From Chloroflexota bacterium (GTDB taxonomy: Bacteria; Chloroflexota; UBA11872; UBA12225; JAJDUF01), in contig JAJDUF010000013.1 in assembly GCA_022826725.1 (NCBI GenBank), positions 310,001 through 374,000 of the forward strand: a stretch of 64,000 nucleotides of DNA, written 5' to 3'. Positions within the stretch are counted from its first letter, which is position 1; each line of letters opens with the position of its first letter. Below the pieces are notes generated by a model. That model ran no database searches, was not told the origin of the DNA, and worked only from the letters and a program-made list of their open reading frames with translations. Shown in pieces: positions 8,050-15,734 of this stretch. Position numbers and translations under genes: made by a program.

Positions 8050-9510
8050 CTAGCCCTTGAAGCTGGCTTGGAACTTCTCGATGTCAACGTTGATGGCGTT
8101 GGCTGCCTCGTCGAGCGTGTCCTTGATGGACACGTTCGGCGTCTTGAAGGTTGTCCCCATGGCGGCTCCCACCGCCCGGTAGTGCGCGCCCAGATTCGGG
8201 TGCCAGGGCCGGTACCCATAGTTCAGCACGGCGTCCACGAACGTCTGGAACTGCGGCACCTGCTCCTGGAGCGCCTTCCACTTCATCGTCTCGAAGATGG
8301 ACCTCCGCGCCGGCAGGAACGCGATGCTCGCCACGTAGTGCGCGTTCTGCTCCGTCGAGGTCAGCCAGCGGGTAAGCTCCCACGCCGCCTCTTGGCGCTC
8401 CGGAGTTGACTTGAAGATCAGCCAGTTCCGCCCAAAGTTGCCGGCAAAGGCCTGCTTCTTCGTCGGTGACGGCGTGACGTACATGTTTTGCAGGCCGCCG
8501 ATGTCCTCCGCCCAGGTCTTGATCCGCAGGGCGCTCGTCTCGTAGAACATGCTGATCTGGCCCTGGCGGAAACTTGGGCTGTCTACCCCGCGCTCTTTGA
8601 GCACGTCCCCGTGTGGTACGTGGACCTGATGCTTGTAGAGCAAGTCGTGGATGTATTGGCCCGCCTCGACCCCTTCAGGTGAGTTGAAGACGGCTTTAGT
8701 GCCATCGGCGTTGTAGATCTCGCCACCGTTCTGCAGCAACAGGTTCCAGAACTGCACCTGGTGCGTGATACCCCCCATCGCCCACTTGTTGGTCTCCATA
8801 CCGACGCCATGGGTCGTCTGGAGCTTCTTGAGGTACTCCACCAGGTCGTCCCACGTGTACCCCAGCTTGAGCGGTTCCAGCCCGGACTCCTTCAGGTGGG
8901 CCACGTTGGTGTACGGCAGGTCGGCGTTCGTGTACCAGGGGAGGCTCCAGAACTGCCCCGCCCAAGAGCTTGTCTCCAGCAGGAACGGGAAGTAGTCCGC
9001 CAGCGAGTCGGCATACTCCTTGTCCGCCTTGATGAAGTCGTTCAAATCCATCAGCATGCCATTCTGCCCAAACAGGCCCGAATCCATGTAGTTCGGATCG
9101 TAGAAGTCCGGCCCCTGGTTGGCAGCGTAGGCGGTGATGATCTTGTCCGGCGTGCCCTTCCCGCCGATCTCCGCATAAACGTGGCTACCGCTCTGGTTCC
9201 ACTGGTCGAACAACTGCTTCAGGCCGATGATCCGCTCACCGGTCGTGCCCTCACCGCGCCAGTCGAACCAGGTGCCCCACAGCGTGACCGTCACCGGCTC
9301 CTTCGCAGCTGCGCCCTGCGCCCCCTGCGCGCCCTGCGCCCCCTGCGCCCCGGTCTCACCCTTCGCGCCAGCCGGGCCGGCCGGGCCCGCCGGGCCCGCC
9401 TGTGGCTGCCCGACGTACCTTACCGTCGGCTCACCGCACGCCGCTGCCACTAGGCCGCCGAGTACGGCGGCGCCCCCGGCGAGCGATTGTCGTCTACTGA
9501 TGCGTGCCAT
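8050..9510 (-). CDS. ABC transporter solute-binding lipoprotein with collagen-like linker
   Basis: A 486-residue extracellular type-1 solute-binding protein. The lipobox-like VAAAC places the lipid on Cys25. A Gly-X-Y run of about ten triplets (GPAGPAGPAG then AKGETG and four AQG) spans residues 39-67 and forms a stalk before the ligand-binding fold, which starts near VTLWGTWFDW. The mature part resembles sugar-binding proteins, with tryptophan and tyrosine-rich clefts. No permease or ATPase gene is adjacent. GGGGAGGACGCAAG precedes the ATG. Ligand unknown; a carbohydrate or polar metabolite handled by the neighbouring enzymes is plausible. Confidence 0.87.
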   Translation of the reverse strand: MARISRRQSLAGGAAVLGGLVAAACGEPTVRYVGQPQAGPAGPAGPAGAKGETGAQGAQGAQGAQGAAAKEPVTVTLWGTWFDWRGEGTTGERIIGLKQLFDQWNQSGSHVYAEIGGKGTPDKIITAYAANQGPDFYDPNYMDSGLFGQNGMLMDLNDFIKADKEYADSLADYFPFLLETSSWAGQFWSLPWYTNADLPYTNVAHLKESGLEPLKLGYTWDDLVEYLKKLQTTHGVGMETNKWAMGGITHQVQFWNLLLQNGGEIYNADGTKAVFNSPEGVEAGQYIHDLLYKHQVHVPHGDVLKERGVDSPSFRQGQISMFYETSALRIKTWAEDIGGLQNMYVTPSPTKKQAFAGNFGRNWLIFKSTPERQEAAWELTRWLTSTEQNAHYVASIAFLPARRSIFETMKWKALQEQVPQFQTFVDAVLNYGYRPWHPNLGAHYRAVGAAMGTTFKTPNVSIKDTLDEAANAINVDIEKFQASFKG

Positions 9511-9631
9511 CTTGCGTCCTCCCCAAGATTGCTACGGGTACCTGCCCGCGCCTTGCGCCGGCCGCCGACGTTACGCCAGCGCACCAACGCCCAATAGCCC
9601 GCCGGCTACGAGTGCTGCCGACGGTGTCGCC

Positions 9632-9661
9632 ATTCTATTGCCCACTTGCCGGGCATGTCAA
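9632..9661 (-). promoter_or_regulatory. Strong predicted promoter of the second solute-binding gene
   Basis: On the minus strand a perfect TTGACA and TAGAAT are 18 bases apart. Transcription would begin near 9625, giving a leader of about 115 bases to the ATG at 9510. It lies in the 309-base gap 9511-9819, whose far end holds the terminator palindrome at 9726-9751. Confidence 0.7.
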
Positions 9662-9725
9662 GTGGCCGCCGAGGGGCACCAGTACCCCTCAGGCATTCCG
9701 AAAATCCTGATACAGACAAAAACTA

Positions 9726-9751
9726 CCCTCCCCCGTCGCAACGGGGGAGGG
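9726..9751 (-). terminator. Palindromic repeat acting as likely terminator of the third solute-binding gene
   Basis: CCCTCCCCCGT and ACGGGGGAGGG form a perfect 11-base stem with loop CGCA. Read on the minus strand, TAGTTTTTG follows, about 70 bases after the stop at 9820. It belongs to a repeat family: 15666-15691 has nearly the same stem and loop without the T-run. Confidence 0.7.
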
Positions 9752-9819
9752 CGAGGGTGGGGGCTATTGAACAGGATAGGTCCGCCGCTGTGGTCGAAAC
9801 CTACCCCCGCGCTGCTGGG

Positions 9820-11247
9820 CTACCCGCCGAGGGTCGCCCAGTCTTTGTCCACCAGCGCCTGGAGCTTGGCCTGGGTTTCGGCCAGCCAGGCCGTCACGCC
9901 GATCTCGCCCTTCATGATCGGCGAGATGTCGCGGCCCGTGCGATTGATCTGGTTGCCCGAGGGGATGCCGGGATACCGCCAGCCATACGGCGCCATCTCC
10001 ACGAACCCCTTCATCTGCTCGTCGGTCTTCATGTAGTCCTGCAGCGTCTGAGACTCGAGCGCGCCCCGGCTCACCGGGATCGAGGTGGCCCGAATGCACG
10101 CCTGGGCCTGCGGCTCCGGCGAGTTCATCCACATGCACACCGCCGCCGCCGCCTCCTGCTTCTCCGGCTCGGTGCCGGGACCCTTGAAGACGGCCATGTT
10201 GTGCCCGCCGTTCTGCGCGAACACCTCCCGCTTGCCGGGGTGGACCGGCGTATGGAGCACGCCGAAGTCGGGTGCGTTGTTCGCCCGCAGCGTCGGGATG
10301 CGGAATGGCCCTTGGTGCTCGAAGGCGATGTTGTTCTTCGCCTCGCGGTACAGCTCCCCGGCGCCGTCCGGCGGGCTGAACCCACCCTTGAGGATGCTCT
10401 GCAGGAAGTCAATCGTCTCCACCGACTCCGGCCGGTCAATCGTGATCTTCCGCCCGTCATCGGTAATCACCCGCGCGCCCAGCGTGCCCAGGAACCAGAA
10501 CCAGCGCGTCCAGCGGAACGCGAACGCGAACTCGATCCCGTCTTGCTGCTGCATTCTGGCCAGGTCTTCCTTGAAGCCGTTCCAGTCGTACTGCCCCTGG
10601 CCGCTGCCGTCCCACTGCGGGAATGGCACCCCGGCCTGCTGCAAACGTCCCTTGTTGTAGATGATGCCGGCGTTGTTCGTGTAGACGGGCATACCGGCCA
10701 GCTTGCCTCCCCACATGCTGCTCTCGAGCATCCGTGGGAAGATGTCCGCCCGCTGCGGCCCCCAATCCTTGTTGGCCTTGAGCAGTTGATCCAAGTCGGC
10801 CGTCGCACCACTCGCAAAGATGTTGACCGAATCGAAGTAGCTCAGGAAGGCCACGTCCGGCGGCGTCCCGCCCGCAGCCATCGTCTTGTACTTGTCCAGG
10901 TTGGTGCTGGCCCGGCCTCCCGACTCCAAGTCCACGCGGATGTTGAGCTCGTTCGTCTTGTTGAACTCCTCCAAGTTGGCAATCCGCGCTGCCCCCTCGG
11001 GATGCGTCTCCGGCAGGTTCGACAGGTAGAAGAGGAAGACCGGCGCCTCGGCCGCCTTCCCGGCTGCACCCTGGGCACCCGTGGCGCCTTGGGCGCCGGT
11101 CTCACCCTTCGCGCCGGCCGGCCCGGCCGGGCCGGCCGGCCCCGCCTGCGGCTGCCCGACGTACCGCACGGTCGGCTCGCCGCACGCCGCCGCGAGCAAT
11201 CCGCCGACTATCGCTGCCGAGCCACCTAAGTATCTCCTACGGATCAT
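9820..11247 (-). CDS. ABC transporter solute-binding lipoprotein with collagen-like linker
   Basis: A 475-residue solute-binding lipoprotein, paralogous to the other two over the N-terminal 45 residues (MIRRRYLGG, lipidated Cys22, GEPTVRYVGQPQAGPAG). The Gly-X-Y tract spans about residues 36-62 (GPAGPAGPAG, AKGETGAQGATG). The binding domain begins near PVFLFYLSNLPETHP and is a different sequence from the 8050-9510 protein, so the shared N-terminus is a reused module. The frame extends to 11271, but MIRRR matches the first paralog and is taken as the start. No transporter partners are nearby. Ligand unknown. Confidence 0.85.
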   Translation of the reverse strand: MIRRRYLGGSAAIVGGLLAAACGEPTVRYVGQPQAGPAGPAGPAGAKGETGAQGATGAQGAAGKAAEAPVFLFYLSNLPETHPEGAARIANLEEFNKTNELNIRVDLESGGRASTNLDKYKTMAAGGTPPDVAFLSYFDSVNIFASGATADLDQLLKANKDWGPQRADIFPRMLESSMWGGKLAGMPVYTNNAGIIYNKGRLQQAGVPFPQWDGSGQGQYDWNGFKEDLARMQQQDGIEFAFAFRWTRWFWFLGTLGARVITDDGRKITIDRPESVETIDFLQSILKGGFSPPDGAGELYREAKNNIAFEHQGPFRIPTLRANNAPDFGVLHTPVHPGKREVFAQNGGHNMAVFKGPGTEPEKQEAAAAVCMWMNSPEPQAQACIRATSIPVSRGALESQTLQDYMKTDEQMKGFVEMAPYGWRYPGIPSGNQINRTGRDISPIMKGEIGVTAWLAETQAKLQALVDKDWATLGG

Positions 11248-11375
11248 CTGCGCTACCTCCGTATCAGTCAACTCCCGCTTCGGGAGAGGATTTGGCTCAC
11301 AAGACGAGCTTCCCGCGCTGCACCCGTGAGCCGGCAGGTGCGCGGGTATCCATGCCCCTCGGCGGGGACGCAGCT

Positions 11376-11404
11376 ATTCTACAACCCTGACGGATCATAA
11401 GCAA
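11376..11404 (-). promoter_or_regulatory. Predicted promoter of the third solute-binding gene
   Basis: On the minus strand TTGCTT and TAGAAT are 17 bases apart. The start site would be near 11369, about 120 bases before the coding start. The three paralogous genes thus share similar promoters and leader lengths. Confidence 0.55.
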
Positions 11405-11501
11405 GAGCCAGCCGCCACTACTCACCACTCTCCACCATCCACACTCCACTGACTACTGCTACAGTCCCTCCCTGAACGACCGGCCGCTACGGAGGTGGAG
11501 C

Positions 11502-12518
11502 ATGGCGTTACAGGCGGTGTCCCCCGACGATCCCCGGTTGAGCTGGCACGGGCATATCTCCTTGCAGCACACCGCCGACTGGGTGATGCCCTGGCGCATT
11601 CCCTACTGCGAGCAAGACCTGTTCCCACCCGCTGCGTTCGCCGCCTCCGACCGGCAGTCGCGCGCGGCGATGCCGGCCGGGGTACGCCTCGCCTTCCATA
11701 GCGACACGACCACGGTCGCCGGACGGGTCGTGGCGCAGCCGGAGACCAGTCCCCTCGACCTCGCCTGCGATGGACAGGTCTGCGGCTCCGTGGCGCTCAC
11801 GGGCCAAGAGCGGTTTCGCTTTGCGGACCTGCCGCCCGGCGAGAAGCTAATCGAGCTATGGCTGCCGCAGCACGGCGATTTCCGGCTGCGGTCGCTGGAG
11901 TTGAGTACCGGGGCGAGCCTGACGCCCTATGACGATCTCCGGCCGCGTTGGGTGACGTATGGTAGCTCCATCACCCACTGCCGGAGCGCCGCGCGGCCGA
12001 CCGAAACGTGGCCCGCGCTGGTCGCCAGAGCCAGCGACCTGAACCTGACTTGCCTGGGCTATGGCGGCAACTGCCACCTGGAGCCGATGGTGGCCCGCAT
12101 GATCCGCGACCGGCCCGCCGACCTCCTCTCTATGAAGGTCGGCATCAATGTCCATAACCACGGCAGCCTGAACGCGCGGACCTTTCGCCCGGCGATCATC
12201 GGGTTTGTCCGGATCGTCCGCGAGCGCCACCCGGACGTGCCCTTTGCCGTTGTTTCGCCGATCTACGCCGCTTGGCGCGAAACCCAGCCGAACGAGGTCG
12301 GCTTCACCATCGCCGCCATGCGCGAGGAGGTCGCCGCTGCCGTCGCCGCCCTCCAAGCCCACGGAGATCGCCACCTCCATTATGTAGACGGCCTGGAGAT
12401 CTTCGGTCCGCAGCACGCGCACCTGCTCCCCGACGACCTGCATCCCGACGCCGAAGGCTACAAAGTGCTCGCTCAGAACTTCCTGCGCGTCGTCATGCCC
12501 CAGCTCCTGACCGGTTGA
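11502..12518 (+). CDS. SGNH/GDSL-family hydrolase
   Basis: A 338-residue protein with an N-terminal beta-rich part (about 1-140) followed by an SGNH hydrolase domain. Block I is VTYGSSITH with the nucleophile serine, block III is KVGIN, and block V is DDLHPDAEG with the catalytic Asp and His. These enzymes remove acyl groups from sugars, lipids or other esters. No signal peptide is seen. GGAGGTGGAGC directly precedes the ATG. With the glycosidase-like neighbours, a deacetylase of acetylated sugars is plausible, but the substrate cannot be read from sequence. Confidence 0.82.
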   Translation: MALQAVSPDDPRLSWHGHISLQHTADWVMPWRIPYCEQDLFPPAAFAASDRQSRAAMPAGVRLAFHSDTTTVAGRVVAQPETSPLDLACDGQVCGSVALTGQERFRFADLPPGEKLIELWLPQHGDFRLRSLELSTGASLTPYDDLRPRWVTYGSSITHCRSAARPTETWPALVARASDLNLTCLGYGGNCHLEPMVARMIRDRPADLLSMKVGINVHNHGSLNARTFRPAIIGFVRIVRERHPDVPFAVVSPIYAAWRETQPNEVGFTIAAMREEVAAAVAALQAHGDRHLHYVDGLEIFGPQHAHLLPDDLHPDAEGYKVLAQNFLRVVMPQLLTG

Positions 12519-12552
12519 GGCGGTCGGAGGCAGTTCCGGTCCGAGCGCTACT

Positions 12553-12579
12553 CCCCCTCTCCACATGGTGGAGAGGGGG
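12553..12579. repeat. CCCCCTCT-type palindrome, copy 2
   Basis: CCCCCTCTCCAC and GTGGAGAGGGGG pair perfectly around ATG. It lies 34 bases after the SGNH hydrolase stop and directly before the conserved-loop hairpin, the same arrangement as at 3406-3488. Confidence 0.8.
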
Positions 12580-12586
12580 CCGGGTG

Positions 12587-12637
12587 ACGGGCCAAAGGCG
12601 CACCACACCTGGCACTATCCGTGAGGCTTTGGCCCGT
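12587..12637. repeat. Conserved-loop hairpin, copy 2
   Basis: ACGGGCCAAAG (12587-12597) pairs with CTTTGGCCCGT (12627-12637). The middle carries CACACCTGGCACTATCC, identical to copy 1, while the stem bases CAAAG/CTTTG replace CACAG/CTGCG. The remaining part of the 265-base gap (12640-12783) holds repeat-like GC-rich sequence with a GGGGCCATTAGGGGGCC segment. Confidence 0.78.
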
Positions 12638-12783
12638 CAGTGGGTGAGGCCGGCCCCGCCCCCGCGGCTCTCCACGAAAAACTATCCCTGTCATGGGGCC
12701 ATTAGGGGGCCGGGAGATGAGCCGCTCCCCTGTGGTAGTATGCGCCGCAGTACCCGCTGCACAGGCAAAGGAGACCGCTCCGT

Positions 12784-14037
12784 ATGGCCTACACCCTCAT
12801 CCGCAACGGCACGCTCATTGACGGGACCGGCGCGCCGCCGGTCGCGCACGCCGCCGTGCTACTCCACGACAACCGCATCCACGCCGTCGGCACCCCCGAC
12901 ACCATTCCCGTCCCGGACGACCCGATCACGGAGCTTGACGCCGCCGGCGGCTACATCCTCCCCGGCTTCATTGACGCCCACGTCCACCTGACCACCGAAG
13001 GGGCCAGCGTCGAAAAGCTGGTGAGCACCCCCTTCTCCCTCCACTTCTATCAGATGGTGGGCCGCCTGCGCCGCACGATTGAGGCCGGCGTAACCAGCGT
13101 CCGCGACGCGGCTGGTGCCGATCTCGGCGTCAAGCAGGCGGTCGAGACGGGGCTGGTCGTGGGACCACGCCTCCAGATCGCCATTACGATGCTCTCACCC
13201 ACCGGCGGGCACGGTGATGGCTGGCTCCCATCCGGCATAGAGCTACGCCTTGCGCCCTATCCGGGGCGACCTCATGGCCGGTGTAACGGCGTCGAGGAGG
13301 TCCGCGCCAAGGTGCGCGAGGTCCTGCGCGCCGGCGCCGACGTGGTGAAAGTTGCCACCACCGGCGGCGTGTACAGCGCCACCACCCAGCCGACGCATAC
13401 CAAGTTCGCGCCCGAAGAGCTGGCGGTGATCGCCCAGGAGGCCGCTTTCTGCGACGGCACTAAGGTCATGGCCCACGCCCACGGCGCGGAGGGCATCAAG
13501 AACGCCGTGCGCGCCGGCTTCCACTCCATCGAGCACGGCACCTACATTGACGACGAGGCTTTCGAGCTAATGCTGGCGCGCGGCACCTTCCTCGTCCCCA
13601 CTCTGGCGGTCCACCTGGCCTCCCTTGAGGCGGCCGAGAGTGCCGAGAAGCCGGCCGAATGGGCCATCCGCAAGGGCCGGGAAATCATAGATATTCACCG
13701 CGAGAACATCGCCCGCGCCTACCGGGCCGGTGTGCGGATTGCGATGGGCACCGACACGGCGATTGCCAGACACGGCACCAACCTCCGCGAGCTAGGGCTG
13801 ATGTGCGACATTGGCATGACGCCCATGGAGGCCATCGTCGCCACCACCAAGTCCGCCGCCGAGTGTCTGGGTTGGGAGGATAGCGTCGGCACACTCGAAG
13901 CCGGCAAGCTCGCCGATCTTGTCATCACCAAGACCGATCCGCTGGCCGACATCCGCTCGCTGGAGCAGGTCGAGAACATCGCCGTCGTCATCAAAGACGG
14001 CCAAATCATCAAGGATCGCCGAGACAACGCGGCCTAG
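12784..14037 (+). CDS. Amidohydrolase-family metal-dependent hydrolase
   Basis: A 417-residue amidohydrolase-superfamily protein. Metal-site residues are visible in order: His66 and His68 (DAHVHL), Lys189 (VVKVATTGG, candidate bridging lysine), His231 and His233 (MAHAHG), His251 (IEHG) and Asp324 (GTDT). The pattern is that of the imidazolonepropionase and Xaa-Pro dipeptidase-like subgroup. It is cytoplasmic. AAAGGAG lies about 10 bases before the ATG. Substrates of this subgroup include cyclic amides and dipeptides; the neighbouring nitrilase-type amidase supports nitrogen scavenging, which is inference. Confidence 0.85.
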   Translation: MAYTLIRNGTLIDGTGAPPVAHAAVLLHDNRIHAVGTPDTIPVPDDPITELDAAGGYILPGFIDAHVHLTTEGASVEKLVSTPFSLHFYQMVGRLRRTIEAGVTSVRDAAGADLGVKQAVETGLVVGPRLQIAITMLSPTGGHGDGWLPSGIELRLAPYPGRPHGRCNGVEEVRAKVREVLRAGADVVKVATTGGVYSATTQPTHTKFAPEELAVIAQEAAFCDGTKVMAHAHGAEGIKNAVRAGFHSIEHGTYIDDEAFELMLARGTFLVPTLAVHLASLEAAESAEKPAEWAIRKGREIIDIHRENIARAYRAGVRIAMGTDTAIARHGTNLRELGLMCDIGMTPMEAIVATTKSAAECLGWEDSVGTLEAGKLADLVITKTDPLADIRSLEQVENIAVVIKDGQIIKDRRDNAA

Positions 14038-14089
14038 TGTAGTCAGTGGGATCAGATCAGCGTGGCTCTGTCCGCGCCGCGAGGCGGGC

Positions 14090-15019
14090 TCATTTGGTAC
14101 TCGCCGCGGCTTCCTGCGCCTGTCGTTCCCAGTGACGGAAGGAGCGGGTCTCCGCAGCCGACAGGGTGTGGCCGGCACGCCTCTTCCAGAAGTTCTCTTT
14201 GACGCGCTGTATCGTGCGCTCATAGCGCTCTGCCATCGCGGCGGGCTGCTCCGCCATGTACTCGCGTTCCGCCTCGCGCGCCGCCGCCGCCGACGGGAGC
14301 ACCGGTAGCTCCACCGCTGCCGTCGTAATCTGGTCGCAGCCCCACTTGTACCCGACCACCTCGCCCTTGCTGATAATCAGGTTGTTGCCCACGTTTGCCT
14401 GCACCACCGGCACGCCGTTCTCCCGCGCCCGCGCCGTGACGATGGCATTCTGGGACTTCTTCCTCGTGCCATACGACGGAATCAGCAGGCAGCGTGCGCC
14501 GTCCAGCACCAGCGTGCGGGAAATCTTGGGGTTGGACCGGTCGTTGCAGATGACCATGCCCATCCGCCCCAGCGGCGTATCGAACGCCCGAATCCGCCGC
14601 CCCACCCGGTCGAAATACCAGCTTGAGTGGGTGCCTTCCGCCAGTTGCGTTTTGTGGTAGTGCCCGCAGATGTCGCCGCCCTGGTCAATGAAGATGCCCG
14701 CGTTGTAGATCTCATCGCCAATCCGCTCCGCAAAGCCGAAACAGAGACAGGTGCGAAGCTCCTGAGCGAGCTCCTGGAAGCGCCGGATATAGGGGCCGTC
14801 TATCGGCTCCGCGATCTCCACCATCGCGTGCCCTCGCTCTGGGTTCCGAATGACATCCATCGCTACGTAGCCCTCCAGGATGCCCTCCGGGGCGAGGATC
14901 AGGTCGGCTTGGTCCTGCGCCGCCCTGCGGAAATAGGTCTCCAGCTTCTCGGCGTTGTAGTCCTTGTCCCACTTCTTGGGCTTGAGCGAGATCGCCGTCA
15001 CCGTAATCGTCGTATACAT
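14090..15019 (-). CDS. Nitrilase-superfamily carbon-nitrogen hydrolase
   Basis: A 309-residue nitrilase-superfamily amidase. The Glu-Lys-Cys triad is Glu45 (LAPEG), Lys123 (HYHKTQL) and Cys158 (MVICND). The family hydrolyses amides, carbamoyl groups or nitriles. The frame continues upstream to 15127, but that part encodes repeat sequence; the ATG at 15019, with AGAGGGGGAAACG before it, is taken as start. It is convergent with the amidohydrolase gene. Specificity is not evident. Confidence 0.85.
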   Translation of the reverse strand: MYTTITVTAISLKPKKWDKDYNAEKLETYFRRAAQDQADLILAPEGILEGYVAMDVIRNPERGHAMVEIAEPIDGPYIRRFQELAQELRTCLCFGFAERIGDEIYNAGIFIDQGGDICGHYHKTQLAEGTHSSWYFDRVGRRIRAFDTPLGRMGMVICNDRSNPKISRTLVLDGARCLLIPSYGTRKKSQNAIVTARARENGVPVVQANVGNNLIISKGEVVGYKWGCDQITTAAVELPVLPSAAAAREAEREYMAEQPAAMAERYERTIQRVKENFWKRRAGHTLSAAETRSFRHWERQAQEAAASTK

Positions 15020-15052
15020 CGTTTCCCCCTCTGAGACCTTTGCCAAATCGTC

Positions 15053-15197
15053 ATTCCCGCGCGAGCGGGAATCCACACTCTCTCCCTGTGAGAGAGGCCG
15101 GGGTGAGGGCCGTCCCCCAGTGTACACCCTGCTGCCGCCCTGTCCCTCCGCCGCGGCTGGTCGCGGCTATGACGCCCCTTCCCTGCCAGGGGAGGGG
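15053..15197. repeat. Cluster of three different palindromic repeats
   Basis: ATTCCCGC/GCGGGAAT (15053-15072, loop GCGA), TCTCTC/GAGAGA (15079-15095), and a CCCCTTCCCTG-type palindrome (15175-15197) are lined up in the 290-base gap before the trpB remnant. The last is followed by a GGGGGTTAGGTCC tail and CACACGAAAAAT, pieces that recur next to other copies in the window. Confidence 0.7.
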
Positions 15198-15308
15198 CCG
15201 GGGGTTAGGTCCAAACCGCCGCTCCACACGAAAAATCTCTCTTGTCAGTAACTCGCCCCCTCCGGCATCGCTCGTGTGTTGGGCGCTCAGAGCGTATACT
15301 CGGCACAA

Positions 15309-15623
15309 GGGTTGAGGCGCGGAGCGCCCATGTATGGGTAGACGCCGCAGAATCCCGTCTTTGCCGCTGCCATCCAGTTCGCGCAGAGCGAAGGGATTAT
15401 CCCGGCGCCGGAGTCCGCTCACGCCGTCAAGTCGGCGATAGACTCGGCGCTGCAAGCGAAAGCGGAAGGCCGCTCGCGGGCGATCCTCTTCGGCTTGTCC
15501 GGCCACGGTCATTTCGACATGGGTGCGTTCGATGCCTACTTGGGCGGCGATCTGGAGGACTACGAATACCCGGCGGAGAAGGTCCAGGCAGCCCTCACCG
15601 AGCTACCGCAGGTGGCGGGCTAG
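15309..15623 (+). pseudogene. Remnant of a TrpB2-type tryptophan synthase beta-like gene
   Basis: The last 93 codons encode a clear match to the C-terminal end of TrpB2-like PLP enzymes: PQNPVFAAAIQFAQSEGIIP, APESAHAVKSAIDSAL and SGHGHFDMGAFDAY. Upstream in the same frame, GLRRGAPM resembles the GLRYHGMAP segment, but a TAG at 15339-15341 interrupts it and the linking residues are missing. There is no start codon and about three quarters of the normal protein is absent. It is a truncated, decayed gene. It lies between repeat clusters, which may have driven the deletion. Confidence 0.8.
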
Positions 15624-15637
15624 GGCGGATACCGGTC

Positions 15638-15691
15638 CCCCCGCCGCGGCGGGGGATGGATCGTTCCCTCCCCTGTCGCCACGGGGGAGGG
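15638..15691. repeat. Two adjacent GC-rich palindromes
   Basis: CCCCCGCCG/CGGCGGGGG (15638-15655) is a perfect palindrome. CCCTCCCCTGT with ACGGGGGAGGG (15666-15691, loop CGCC) is the same element as at 9726-9751. Both lie between the trpB remnant and the MFS gene. Confidence 0.75.
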
Positions 15692-15734
15692 GTAGGGTGG
15701 GGGCATCCTCGACCGGGCGGAAGCACACGATCAC

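Noticed and set aside
9300..9410. Short tandem repeats resembling a CRISPR or satellite
   Set aside because: The repeats are the Gly-X-Y codons of the lipoprotein stalk; there are no spacers.
9646..11229. A 527-codon plus-strand open frame
   Set aside because: It is the antisense shadow of the third solute-binding gene; the translation is rich in Arg, His and Gly with no domain.
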